A stretch of 64,000 nucleotides of DNA from Sipunculus nudus (GCA_026874595.1 CM049309.1:35001-99000); one strand, 5' to 3'. Numbered from the stretch's first letter, positions 10,112 to 22,300 are shown. The notes: generated by a model from the letters alone, not told the origin. Numbers and translations are program-made.

Positions 10112-10574
10112 CAATGTCAACTGTATTCTAAGCTTAAGTTTGGGAGCATAATTCTATATGTTTAGCACCATAACCATAAGTTTAGGACCATACCATCGTA
10201 AGTTTAGGATCATAACACTGTTAGTTTAGCACCATATCAATGTAATTTTAGGATCCTAACATAAGTGTAAGACCATAACGCTAAGTTTAAGACCATAGCA
10301 CTTCAAGTTTAGGAACATAACGTAAATTTAGGACCATATCACTGTATGTTTAGGAACCTAACAATGTAAGGTTATGGACATAGTGTACGTCTACGACCAT
10401 AACACTGTACCTTTAGGACCATAACATGTTGAGTTGAGGACCTTAACACTGTCTGCAGTTGAAATTACAGTCACTTGTCAGTGTTAGGAGCATAACCCGT
10501 CGAGTGTACGTTTATGACCATAACATGTTGAGTTGAGGACCTTAACACTGTCTTAAGTTGAAATTAGAATCACT
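10110..10574. repeat. AGGACCATAAC short-repeat block
   Basis: About 15-20 degenerate copies of a 20-25-bp word (GTTTAGGACCATAACACTGT and variants). No gene is seen. Confidence 0.75.
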
Positions 10575-10765
10575 TGTGGTAAAGCACTGTTCACATGTCA
10601 AACAGTATGCACGATCCCTGATACTTGTCTAAAAGTCATGTCAACAGGTCTAACAGTCTGCACGGTCACTGATACTTCTCTAAAAGCCCAGTTAACATGT
10701 CTATCAGTCTGCACGGTCACTGATACTTGTCTGAAATCCCAATTAAGATGTCTAACAGTGTCCAT
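10575..10765. repeat. 51-bp minisatellite, second block
   Basis: Three to four further copies of the 9619-10000 unit, cut off from the main block by the TA run and the AGGACCATAAC block. Confidence 0.85.
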
Positions 10766-11355
10766 GGTTATGGACGCTGTTGTTAACGTTGACTTAAATA
10801 CAAAGATGAACCGAGAAAGGTTAGTAATGATGCACAGCCATTACGTCCACAATGGAAATAAGTGAAAGAGTTCGTTTTCATATTGATCACAATGTTTTGG
10901 GGCACACGAACTTTCCATGTTATTCGTTATAACGGATGAGAGAGTCCTAGGTAAACAATACTTATTGCTGCTACAAGGACACACGGTCCTGGAGAGATGC
11001 TCCCTCATCGCTGTGTTAGTAATGATGTACAGACATTATGTCTACAACGGAAATAAGGGAAAGAGTTCGTTTTTCATATTGACCACAATGTTTTTGGGCA
11101 CACAATCTTTCCATGTTATTCGTTATAACGGGCGACAGAGTCCTAGGTCAAAAACAAGTGTCGCTGCTAAAAGAACTGATAACAATTAACTTTAGAGAGA
11201 GATTAATGAGAGAGATATATATAGAGAGAGATAGAGAGAAAAAAGGGGAAATACATGGAGTAGACATAAAGACCGTGATGGAAAAGTACTATACTGACAT
11301 ATGACAAAAATCAATGATTAATCAACATTATTCCATTAAAATAAAAATTACTCAC

Positions 11356-11412
11356 TGGACATGTTTTTGTCTGTGTCGTCTGACGCCTCGCTTAACTGGC
11401 TGTCTTCTTCAC
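11356..11412 (-). CDS. Acidic mini-exon, EEDSQL family, copy a
   Basis: A 57-bp exon read from 11412. The acceptor is CATTCAG and the donor TCCA|GTGAGTAA. The phase-1 frame gives EEDSQLSEASDDTDKNMS. The other two frames stop within seven codons, so the acidic frame is the only one that can code. Confidence 0.62.
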
Positions 11413-12126
11413 CTGAATGAATAGATTTAAATCAGAAGGATTAATACATCGAAAAAGTGATCTTGTGCACAGATTGAACTCAGAACGGTACAATAAATTT
11501 TCTAAAATAAATTGAAATTGTTTTTATACCTTATATATTAGTCTCGCCAGCTTCACTGTGACTGGAAGCTGATGTTAACGTTGAATTAAACACAAGCATC
11601 ACGTTACTTGAGAGTGTAAGTTGGATAAGTGTTGCATTCAATGTTCTGAACCGGATTCAATCTAACGCATGGCTGCGCAAAGAACAGTTTAACAGAGAAA
11701 GGCTAGTGGTATAGCTTCACCTGCGGATAAAAAGAATATGTACAGACAAACACGGTCCTGGAGAGATGCTGTCTCATCGCTGTGTTAGTAATGATGTACA
11801 GCCATTATGTACACAAAGGAAATAGGGGTAAGAGTTCGTTTTTCATATCGACCACAATGTTCTGGTGCACACAATCTTTCCATGTTATCCGTTATAACGG
11901 ACGACAGGGTCCTAGGTAAAAAATACGTGTCGCTGCTAAAAGAACTGATAACAATTAACTGTAGAATTTTATGAGAGAGACAGGGAGAAAGAAAGAAAAA
12001 GAGAGAGAGAGAAAAGGCGAAATACATTTAATAGATATAAAGACCGTGATGGAAAAGTACTTAACGGACATATGCCAAAAATCAATGAATATTAAACATT
12101 ATTCCATTAAAATAAAAATTACTCAC

Positions 12127-12183
12127 TGGACATGACCATGTCTTTGTCGTCTGACGCCTCGCTTAACTGGCTGTCTTCTTCAC
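12127..12183 (-). CDS. Acidic mini-exon, EEDSQL family, copy b
   Basis: Same borders as copy a. Reads EEDSQLSEASDDKDMVMS in phase 1. Confidence 0.6.
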
Positions 12184-12922
12184 CTGAATGAATAGATTTA
12201 AATAAGAAGGATTAATAAATAGATTAAAATCAGAAGGATTAATACATCGCAAAAGTGATCTTGGGCCCAGATTGAACTCAGAACGGGAAGATAACCTTTC
12301 TAAAAGAAATTGAAATTGTTTTCACCTTATATGTTAGTCTCGCGAGCTTCACTGTGACTGGAAGCTGATGTTAACGTTGAATTAAACACAAGCATCACGT
12401 TACTTGAGAGTGTAAGTTGGATAAGGGTTGCATTCAATGTTGTGGACCGGATTCAATCTAACGCATGGCTGCGCAAAGAACAGTTTAACCGAGAAAGGCT
12501 AGTGGTATAGCTTCACTTGCGATTAAAACGAATATGTACAGACAAACACGGTCCTGGAGAGATGCTGTCTCATCGCTGTGTTAGTAATGATGTACAGCCA
12601 TTATGTACACAAAGGAAATAGGGGTAAGAGTTCGTTTTTCATATCGACCACAATGTTCTGGTGCACACAATCTTTCCATGTTATCCGTTGTAACGGACGA
12701 CAGGGTCCTAGGTCAAAAATACGTGTCGCTGCTAAAAGAACTGATAACAATTAACTGTAGAATTTTATGAGAGAGAGAGGGAGAAAGAAAGAAAGAGAGA
12801 GAGAGAGAGAAAAGGCGAAATACATTTAATAGATATAAAGACCGTGATGAAAAGTACTAAACCGACATATGACAAAAATCAATGAATAATAAACATTATT
12901 CCAATAAAATAAAAATACTCAC

Positions 12923-12982
12923 TGCATTCAATGTTTAGGTCTTTGTCGTCTGACGCCGCGCTTAACTGGCCGTCTTCTTCAC
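12923..12982 (-). CDS. Acidic mini-exon, EEDSQL family, copy c (60 bp)
   Basis: Reads EEDGQLSAASDDKDLNIEC, one codon longer near the donor (TGCA|GTGAGT). The length change is three bases, so the phase is kept. The acceptor is CATTTAG. Confidence 0.58.
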
Positions 12983-13686
12983 CTAAATGAACAGATTTAA
13001 AACAGAACAATTAATACATAGGAAAAGTGATCTTGTGCACAGATTGAACTCAGAACGGTAAGATAATTTTTCTAAAATATATTGAGATTTTTTTGTTCTC
13101 TTATATATTCGTCTCGCGAGCTTCACTGGAACTGGACGCTGTTGTTAACGTTGAATTAAACACAAGCATCACGTTACTTGACAGTGTAAGTTGGATAAGT
13201 GTTGCATTCAATGTTCTGAACCGGATTCAATCTAAAGCATGGCTACGCAGCAAACAGTTTAACAGAGAAAGGCTAGTGTTATGGCCTCAACTGCTGTAAA
13301 GAAAAATATGTACAGAAACAAACGGACCTGGAGAGATGCTCTCTCATCGCTGTGTTAGTAATGATGTACAGCCATTATATACATAAAGGAAATAGGTGTA
13401 AGAGTTCGTTTTCATATCGACCACAATGTTTTGGTGCACACAATCTTTCCATGTTATTCGTTATAACGGATGACAGAGTCCCAGGTAAAAAATACGTGTC
13501 GCTGCTAAAAGAACTGGTAACAATTAACTTTGGGATTTATGAGAGAGATGTATATATTCAAAGAGAGAGAGAAAAGAGGAAATATGTAGAGTGGACATAC
13601 AGACCGCCATGGAAAAGTACTATGGCGACATATGACAAAAATCAATGAATAATCAACTTTATTGCATTTAATTTAAAATTACTCAC

Positions 13687-13743
13687 TGGACATGTTTATG
13701 TCTTTGTCGTCGGACGCCTCGCTTAACTGGCTGTCTTCTTCAC
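13687..13743 (-). CDS. Acidic mini-exon, EEDSQL family, copy d
   Basis: Reads EEDSQLSEASDDKDINMS, with intact acceptor and GTGAGT donor. Confidence 0.6.
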
Positions 13744-14444
13744 CTGAATGAACAGAAAGATTAATACATCGTACAGTGGGCTTGTGCACAGATTGAACTC
13801 AGAACGGTAAGATGAATTTTCTAAAATAAATTGATAGTTGAGTTTTTTTCCTAATATATTCGTTTCGCGAGCTTCACTGAGACTGGACGCTGTTGGTAAC
13901 GTTGAATTAAACACAAGCATCACGTCACTTGAGAGTGTAAGTTGGATAAGTGTTGCATTCAATGTTCTGAACCGGATTCAATGTAACGCATGGCTGCGCA
14001 ACGAACAGTTTAACATGAAAGGCTAGTGTTATAGCTTCACCTGTGGTAAAAAAGAATATGTACAGACAAACACGGTCCTGAAGAGATGCTGTCTCACGGC
14101 TGTGTTATTAATGATGTACAGCCATAATGTATCAATGGAAATTGGGGAAAGAGTTTGCTTTCAGATCAATCACAATGTTTTGGGGCACACAATCTTTCCA
14201 TGTTATCCGTTGTAACGGATGACAGAGTCCTAGGTCAAAAGTACGTGTCGCTGCCATAAGAACGGGTAACAATTAACTTTAGAATTTATAAGATAGAGAG
14301 AGAAAGAAAGAAAGAGAGAGAGAGAAAAGAGAAATACATAAAATAGACATAAAGACAGTTATGGAAAGTACTTTATCGACATATGCCAAAAAGCAATGAA
14401 TAATCAACATTATTCCAATAAATAAAAATTACTTTAACACTCAC

Positions 14445-14470
14445 TGGAAATGTTTCTGTCTTTGGCGTTA
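14445..14470 (-). pseudogene. Truncated EEDSQL mini-exon, copy e
   Basis: Only the donor half remains (AACATTTCCA|GTGAGT preceded by CCAAAGACAG). The acceptor half is missing, and a GA-rich stretch and a full unit follow. It explains the long 935-bp interval between copies d and f. Confidence 0.6.
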
Positions 14471-14621
14471 AAATTCATGAGAGCGAGTGAAAAAAATGAG
14501 AGCGAGAAAAGCGGAAATTCATAGAATAGACATAAAGACCCTGATGGAAAAGTACTTAACCGACATATGACAAAAATCAATGAATAATCAGCATTATTCC
14601 ATTAAAGTAAAAATCACTCAC

Positions 14622-14678
14622 TGGACATGTTTCTGTCTTTGTCGTCTGACGCCTCGCTTAACTGGCTGTCTTCTTCAC
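14622..14678 (-). CDS. Acidic mini-exon, EEDSQL family, copy f
   Basis: Reads EEDSQLSEASDDKDRNMS in phase 1. The acceptor is CTTTCAG. Confidence 0.6.
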
Positions 14679-15368
14679 CTGAAAGAACAGATTGAAAACA
14701 GAACAGTCAATACATATGAAAAGTGATCTTGTGCACAGATTGAACTCCGAACGGTAAGATGATTTTTCTAAAACAAATTGAAATTGTTTTTTTTTTCTCA
14801 TATATATTCGTCTCGCGATCTTCACTGGGACTGGACGCTGTTGTTAACGTTGAATTAAACACGCGCATCACGTTACTTGACAGTGTACGTTGTTCTGAAC
14901 CGGATTCAATCTAAAGCATGGCTACGCAACAAACAGTTTAACAGAGAAAAGCTAGTGTTGTGGCTTCAACTATTGTAAAGAAGAATATGTACAGAAACAA
15001 ACGGTTCCGGAGAGATGCTCTCTCACAGCTGTGTTAGTAATGTTGTACAGCCATTATGTATCAATGGATAGAGGGGAAAGAGTTCGTTTTCATATCGACC
15101 ACAATGTTTGAGTGCACACAATCTTTCCATGTTATTCGTTATAACGGATGACAGAGTCCGGGGTCAAAAATACGTGTCCTTTCTACAAGAACTGATAACA
15201 ATTAACTTAAGAATTTATGATAGAGCGAGAGAAAGAAAGAGAGAGAGAGAAAGAAAGAAAGGGGAAATCCATAGAATGGACATAAAACCGTTAAGGCAAG
15301 TACTAGGGCGACATATGAAAAAATAAATGAATAATCAGCATTATTCCATTAAAGTGAAAATCACTCAC

Positions 15369-15425
15369 TGGACATGCTTCTGTCTTTGTCTTCTGACGCA
15401 GCGCTTAACTTGCTGTCTTCTTCAC
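15369..15425 (-). CDS. Acidic mini-exon, EEDSQL family, copy g
   Basis: Reads EEDSKLSAASEDKDRSMS. It has more changes than the others, but the frame and borders are intact. Confidence 0.58.
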
Positions 15426-15990
15426 CTGAATGAACAGATTTAAAACAGAAAGATTAATACATGGTACAGTGGGCTTGTGCACAGATTGAACTCAGAACGG
15501 TAAGATGAATTTTATCAAATAAATTGATAGTTGAGTTTTTTCCCCTAATATATTCGTCTCGCGAGCTTCATTGGGACTGGACGGTGTTGTTAACGTCGAA
15601 TTAAACACAAGCATCACGTTACTTGACAGTGTAAGTTGGATAAGTGTTGCATTCAATGTTCTGAACCGGATTCAATCTATATAACGTATGGCTGCGCAAC
15701 AAACAGTTTAACAGAGAAAGGCTAGTGTAATGGCGTCAACTATTGTAAAGAAGAATATGTACAGAAACAAACGGTCCTGGAGAGATGCTGTCTCACAGCT
15801 GTGTTAGTAATGATGTACAGGTATCATGCATCAATGGAAATAGGGGAAAGAGTTCGTTTTCATATCGACCACAATGTTTTGGTGCACAGAATCTGTCCAT
15901 GTTATTCGTTATAACGGTCCTAGGTAAAAAATACGTGTCGCTACTACAAGAACTAATAACAATTAACTTTAGAATTTTATGAAAGAAAGA

Positions 15991-16026
<36 letters not shown>

Positions 16027-16140
16027 AAAGGGGAAATATATTTAATAGACATAAAGACCGTCATGGAAAAGTACTATATCGACATATGACAAAAATCAAT
16101 GAATAATCAACATTATTCCATCAAAGTAAAAAGTACTCAC

Positions 16141-16197
16141 TGGACATGTTTCTGTCTTTGTCTTCTGACGCCTCGCTTAACTGGCTGTCTTCTTCAC
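16141..16197 (-). CDS. Acidic mini-exon, EEDSQL family, copy h with damaged acceptor
   Basis: Reads EEDSQLSEASEDKDRNMS with an intact GTGAGT donor. The acceptor AG is AC (CATTCACGTG where the others have CATTCAGGTG), so normal splicing to this border should fail. The next AG is six bases inside (GTGAAG|AAGACAG) and would keep the frame, but it has a poor tract. It may be skipped. Confidence 0.4.
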
Positions 16198-16473
16198 GTG
16201 AATGAACAGATTTAAAACAGAAATATTAATACACCGGAAAAGTGATCTTGTGCACAGATTGAACTCAGAACGGTAAGATGATTTTTCAGAAATAAACAGA
16301 CGGCCTGAGAAACCGTAGGGCAAAAGGCATAAATCATTCATTGTATCGGAATCATGACCGAAACACAACTGATAATAGAATATAAGACTGCTGTTAAATG
16401 TTATAAGATTATTGCTGTAAATGAATAATTACACACTAGATAAGATTATTTCATTAAAGAAATTATTACACAC

Positions 16474-16518
16474 CCGAATCATCTTGGTCGTCGCTTGAAC
16501 CAGTATCAGTACCGTACT
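16474..16518 (-). CDS. Acidic mini-exon YGTDTGSSDDQDDS
   Basis: 45 bp, read from 16518. The acceptor is ATTACAG and the donor TCGG|GTGTGT. In phase 1 (2 + 42 + 1) it reads YGTDTGSSDDQDDS, Ser/Asp-rich like the neighbouring exons. It is single copy and lies just upstream, in gene order, of the EEDSQL array. Confidence 0.55.
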
Positions 16519-16857
16519 CTGTAATGCATATAATTATAAAAATGTTAAAGTTTTATTAATCGTATTCAATTTATCAAATTAAAAACCTAAGAGGAATTTA
16601 TAAATAAAATATTTGAGCTGTTATAATGAACAAACTCGTTATAAATGAGCTGTGGCCTGACCTGTGGCCTTACAGGTTGATTATCCGATAGAGTAATTTT
16701 TAAGTTCACCTAACTAGAGAGCTGACTTGGACATGAACAAAGTTTAACCGTGTTTATTTATGAGGTATTAAACAATTTGAGCTCAAGGATTAGGAATATG
16801 ACAAATTGAAGAATATCTCATTCTGTATGCTTTGCAAAATGATTAGGCAATACCTAC

Positions 16858-16899
16858 CTAACTGGACTACCTCAGGTGTCTCCAATTCTTCAGGTAATT
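16858..16899 (-). CDS. Acidic mini-exon LPEELETPEVVQL
   Basis: 42 bp, read from 16899. The acceptor is ATTTACAG and the donor TTAG|GTAGGTA. Only the phase-1 frame is open (LPEELETPEVVQL); both others stop. Confidence 0.57.
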
Positions 16900-17203
16900 C
16901 TGTAAATGTATTGAATAAATTTTCTTTACTCAAATACGTTAGTTTATGAAAAAAAATACGACGTGAAAAATATGACAATATTAAAACTTTAAATTTACTT
17001 TGGAGCTATCTTCCTGTGAAGCACAAATTAAAATACCACTATGTTATACATCAGAAAGCTATATATGACACGGGTGACTCATTGGCACGAGGCTCAAGCC
17101 ACGGAGTTAGTTCTATACACATGAACAGTACTAATAAAATGATTCGCTCACAAAAGTTGTTGGTTTAATATAAATCAACATGATGCTTGCATGAATAACG
17201 TAC

Positions 17204-17242
17204 CTGGCATTGTTTCTTGCCCGAACATCTCAAGCCTGAAAG
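17204..17242 (-). CDS. Mini-exon FRLEMFGQETMP
   Basis: 39 bp, read from 17242. The acceptor is CTGTTGCAG and the donor CCAG|GTACGTT, both good. Phase 1 again (2 + 36 + 1), giving FRLEMFGQETMP. Confidence 0.57.
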
Positions 17243-17447
17243 CTGCAACAGATGTAAAACACAATACATTTAAACAGTAATGTGAAAGCTGGATAGATAC
17301 TTGCTTGTATTGCGTTTGTTAATAGCTGGGTTGGAGATTTTTAAATAAAGTTTCAATTGTGATACCTTAAAAAGTTTTTTTCAGGATAACTTTTATAAAA
17401 TATAAAGGTATCTTTTTCGCAAAATTAAGTTCAATAAAGAATCTGAC

Positions 17448-17504
17448 CTTTCCAAAACTCTTCATCCAGCTCTGGTGAATCCTTTTCTGCCATTTCATGA
17501 GGTT
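17448..17504 (-). CDS. Acidic mini-exon PHEMAEKDSPELDEEFWK
   Basis: 57 bp, read from 17504. The acceptor is chosen at AAGGCCAG because it preserves phase 1 and gives PHEMAEKDSPELDEEFWK. An earlier AG (TTATTTAAG, 6 bp upstream) would also keep this frame. The donor is AAAG|GTCAGA. Confidence 0.5.
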
Positions 17505-18495
17505 CTGGCCTTAAATAAAATGTGACGAACTTAGTGTCATTGGCATGCACGGCAAAGTAAGGGTGTCATTTCACAAATGTCATTCGTCAACTAGATGGTA
17601 ATATAAGCAGATAGCGAATTGAAGATATGGTACATGAGCGTTGGTATGAGTTAATCAACATCAGTATTGTTCGGTATGGAAAGTGCGTATTTATACACAA
17701 ATTCTTGCATTTTGACACAGCATACACTGTAAAAGACAAGATGCTGATATATTTTGTAGAGTCATAGAAAAATCAAAATCAAAAAGATTTAATCTCGATC
17801 ACGTGACAATATTTTACTAGCTTTTATTTTAACTAAGTAATTTTTGCACCAAATACTTTTCCAGAACCATGTAAAAAGCGCGAGGGGTTGGAGTGTAGTG
17901 GTCGGTTCGGGATAAGAGTCTGACACGGTCACACACCAATCTATACTGTCATTGTGACAATGTGCAACAATGTAAGTTTAGGACCATGACGTAAGTTTAG
18001 GACCAAAACGTAAGTTTAGGACCATAAAAATGCATGTTTTGGATTATATACCGACATATATACACATATATACATATATAGAGAATGAACAATTTAGTTA
18101 TAATGAACAACTTGTTATAATGAACAACTTGTTATAATGAACAATTTGGTTATAATGAACAACAGGACCTGTGTGCTTTCCAATGCATTAGCATTCACTT
18201 GACCCCTATGTATCTTTAGGACCATAACCCTCAAGTTGAGTTCAAACGGTTATAAAAAGATATCCCTGGAAACATTATTAGAATTGTTAACACGTTTAAA
18301 TTAAAACCACAAACATGTATGTTTTGAAACAAAACTCTTTTTTTATACATTTCAAGAACTTAATGAAAATGTATAACCTGGGCATCGGACTAAGAATATT
18401 GAAACCCTTGTGACTGTAAGCCATAAATTTTTGTTTGTAATAAGTTACACTTGGAAAGCGGCAAATAATAAAAGTAGGAATGACCATCGAATTAC
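17505..18495. other. Intron-like spacer with short repeats
   Basis: Three to four AGGACCATAAC words at about 17965-18050 and again near 18215. At 18085-18165, five copies of a 17-18-bp word (GAACAACTTGTTATAAT) resemble the minisatellite at 31-32.7 kb. No exon could be supported. Confidence 0.6.
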
Positions 18496-18562
18496 CATCG
18501 AATCTTGTGACCGGGTGCCTGATGGCTCTCCAACTTTAACACTCTTCAGCTTACTTAGCAAT
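18496..18562 (-). CDS. Candidate exon with a different phase
   Basis: 67 bp, read from 18562. The acceptor is CTTTGTACAG and the donor GATG|GTAATT. Only the frame with one leading base is open (LLSKLKSVKVGEPSGTRSQD then SM), ending in phase 0. That does not fit the phase-1 exons downstream, so either an exon is missing between them, a border is misjudged, or this belongs elsewhere. Confidence 0.35.
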
Positions 18563-18954
18563 CTGTACAAAGAGAAAAGAAGTTAAAGAAAAAACTAAAT
18601 ATGTGAAAGTTGTGCAATATGTTCAACTTAATCTTATCACAGAATATGAGAAAAAATAAAACATGAAATAATTTCAGTTTTTAACTCTAATATCTGTCAA
18701 AATTATATTTAGGTAAAATGATCAAAAATGATAACAAGTTGAAGCACTGGAAGTGAAACTTTTCCTATCACTTACATATAAACATATGTACAAACACTAA
18801 ATATATAATCTAGATACATTTAGAATTTTATTACAAAGATTGCAAGGGATACTTAAAGAAGCACTAACATATAGCATTTGACCTAGTACGAAATATATAT
18901 ACGCAATATACATATTCAATCTTATTATATTTATTAATGTATCATAATGACATA
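18563..18954. other. AT-rich spacer
   Basis: Nothing recognisable. Confidence 0.6.
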
Positions 18955-19237
18955 TATTCGAGCCGAATAACTTATCGGCATAAGCGACAATGTTCAAATA
19001 CTGAGAAAATCCCTTAGTGCCTGGACTAGGACCAAAAGTACTATAATTTTTAAGCATTTCCACTTATATATTTAACGGTTCACATTTCAGAATAAAATAA
19101 CTTATCGACACTACCGACATTTTCAAAATAGCCGGATGACTTATCGGCATAAGAGACAAGGTTCAAATACTGAGAAAATCCCTAATTGCCTGGAGTAGGA
19201 CCAAAACTACTATCATTTTTTAACATTTCCAATTATA

Positions 19238-19375
19238 ACAAAAGCTATGTTGAACAACATAAGTTTAAGTTGATAGACTTAAGACTTCAACATAAGCTAT
19301 GTTGATCAACTTAAGCTTAAGCTGATCAACTTAAGGCCTAATATTTATCAGTTCTTGTTTCAGACTTAAGAAAAT
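19238..19375. repeat. AAGCTTAAG-type satellite segment inside the 168-bp array
   Basis: Repeats words such as AACTTAAGCTTAAGCTGATC and CAACATAAGCTATGTTGA. It is rich in CTTAAG, AAGCTT and TGATCA palindromes and interrupts the array once here. Confidence 0.75.
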
Positions 19376-22300
19376 TATCGAAACTACTGATATTTTCAAA
19401 ATAGCCGAAAAACTTATCGGGAACAACCGACAATGTTCAAATACTGAGAAAATCCCTTAATTATTTATTCCCTGGAGAAGGACCAAAAGTACTATAATTT
19501 TTCAGCATTTCCACTTATATATTTAGCGGTTCACATTTCAGACTAAAATAACTTATCGTCACTACCGACATTTTCAAAATAGCCGGATGACTTATCGGCA
19601 TAAGCGACAATGTTCAAATACTGAGAAAATCCCTTATTGCCTGCACTAGGACCAAAAGTACTTTAATTTTTAGCATTTCAATATGTGTATTTAATGGATC
19701 ACATTTCAGACTAAAATAACTTATCGACACTACAGACATTTTCCAAATAGCCCGATGACTTATCGGCAAAAGCGACAATGTTCAAATACTGAGAAAATCC
19801 CTTATTGCCAGGAGTAGGACCAAAAGTACTATAATTTTTCAGCATTTCCACTTATATATTTAACGGTTCACAATTCAGACTAAATTAACTTATCGACACT
19901 ACCGACATTTTCAAAATAGCTGAATAACTTATCGGCATAAGCGACAATGTTCAAATACTGAGAAAATCCCTTATTGCCTGGAGTAGGACTAAAAGTACTA
20001 AAATTTTTCATCATTTCCACATATATTTAACGGTTCACATTTCAGACTAAAATTACTTATCGACACTACCAACATTTTCAAAAATGCCCGATGACTTATC
20101 GGCATAAGCGAAAATGTTCAAATACTGAGAAAATCCCTTATTGCCTGGAGTAGGTCCGAAAGTACCATAAGTTTTCAGCATTTCCACTTATATGTTTAAC
20201 AGTTTACTATTGAGACTAAATTAAGTTATGGACACTACTGACATTTTCAAAAAATCTGAATAACTTATCGGCAACACCGACAATGTTCAAATACTGAGAA
20301 AATCCCTTATTGCCTGCACTAGGACCAAAAGTACTAAAATTTTTCAGCATCTCCCTATATATTTAACGGTTCATATTTCAGACTAAAATTACTTATCGAC
20401 ACTACCGACATTTTCAAAATAGCCCGATGACTTATCGGCAAAAGCAACAATGTTCCAATACTGATAAAATCCCTTATTGCCTTGAGCAGGACCAAAAGTA
20501 CTATCATTTTTCAGCATTTCCACTTATATGTTTAACGGTTTACTATTAAGGCTAAATTAACTTATCGACACTACCGACATTTTCAAAAAAGCCAAAAAAA
20601 TTATCTTCAACACCGACAATGTTCAAATACTGAGAAAATCCCTTATTGCTTGGAGTAGGACTAACAGTACTAAAATTTTTCATCATTTCCACATATATTT
20701 AACGGTTCACATTTCAGACTAAAATACTTATTGACACTACCGACATTTTCAAAAATGCCGGATGACTTATCGCCATAAGCGAAAATGTTCAAATACTGAG
20801 AAAATCCCTTATTGCCTGGAGTAGGACCAAAAGTACTATAAGTTTTCAGCATTTCCACTTATATGTTTAACGGTTTACTATTAAGACTAAATTAAGTTAT
20901 CGACACTACCGACATTTTCAAAAAATCCAAATAACTTATCGGCAACACCGACAATGTTCAAATAATGAGAAAATCCCTTATTGGCTGCACTAGGACTAAA
21001 AGTACTATATTTTTCAGCATTTCCACTTATATGTTTAACGGTTCACATTTCAGACTAAATTAACTTATCGACACTACCGACATTTTCAAAAAAGCCGGAT
21101 GACTTATCGGCATAAGTGACAATGTTCAAATACTGAGAAAATCCCTCATTGTCTGGAGCAGGACCAAAAGTACTACAATTTTTCAGCATTTCCACTTATA
21201 TATTTAACGGTTCACAATTCAGACTAAATTAACTTATCGACACTACCGACATTTTCAAAATAGCCGAAAAACTTATCTTCAACACCGACAATGTTCAAAT
21301 ACTGAGAAAATCCCTTATTGCTTGGAGTAGGACTAACAGTACTAAAATTTTTCATCATTTCCACATATATTTAACGGTTCACATTTCAGACTAAAATACT
21401 TATCGACACTACCGACATTTTCAAAAATGCCGGATGACTTATCGGCATAAGCAAAAATGTTCAAATACTGAGAAAATCCCTTATTGCCTGGAGTAGGACC
21501 AAAAGTACTATAAGTTTTCAGCATTTCCACTTATATGTTTAACGGTTTACTATTAAGACTAAATTAAGTTATCGACACTACTGACATTTTCAAAAAATCC
21601 GAATAACTTATCGGCATAAGCGACAATGTTCAAATACTGAGAAAATCCCTTATTGCCTGGAGTAGGACTAAAAGTACTAAAATTTTTCATCATTTCCACA
21701 TATATTTAACGGTTCACATTTCAGACTAAAATTACTTATCGACACTACCGACATTTTCAAAAATGCTGGATGACTTATCGGCATAAGCGAAAATGTTCAA
21801 ATACTGAGAAAATCCCTTATTGCCTGCACTAGGACCAAAAGTACTAAAATTTTTCACCATCTCCCTATATATTTAACAGTTCATATTTCAGACTAAAATT
21901 ACTTATCGACACTACCGACATTTTTAAAATAGCCAGATGACTTATCGGCATAAGCGACAATGTTCAAATACTGAGAAAATCCCTTATTGCCTGGACTAGA
22001 CCAAAAGTACTTTAATTTTTAGCATTTCAATATGTGTATTTAATGGATCACATTTCAGACTAAAATAACTTATCGACACTACCGACATTTTCCAAATAGC
22101 CCGATGACTTATCGGCAAAAGCGACAATGTTCAAATACTGAGAAAATCCCTTATTGCCTGGGGTAGGACAAAAAGTACTATAATTTTCCAGCATTTCCAC
22201 TTATATATTTAACAGTTCACAATTCAGACTAAATTAACTTATCGACACTACCGACATTTTCAAAATAGCCGAATAACTTATCGGCATAAGGGACAATGTT

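Larger units (their letters stand above)
10770..16320. repeat. Tandem array of ~770-bp intron-exon units
   Basis: Units repeat every 745-785 bp, with one longer interval (935 bp) where a partial unit is inserted. Each unit holds GTTGAATTAAACACAAGCATCAC, a GGAGAGATGCTGTCTCA block, a GTAATGATGTACAGCCATTA block, a GA-rich stretch (GAGAGAGAAAGAAA) and, on the minus strand, one mini-exon of the EEDSQL family. The GGAGAGATG...ATGTACAGCCATTATGTACA part is recognisably related to the intron of the 652-bp units (GGAGAGATGGTCTC...ATATACAGCCATTTTGTACA), so both arrays share an ancestor. The leftmost part, 10770-11200, is two shortened units without an exon. Confidence 0.88.
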
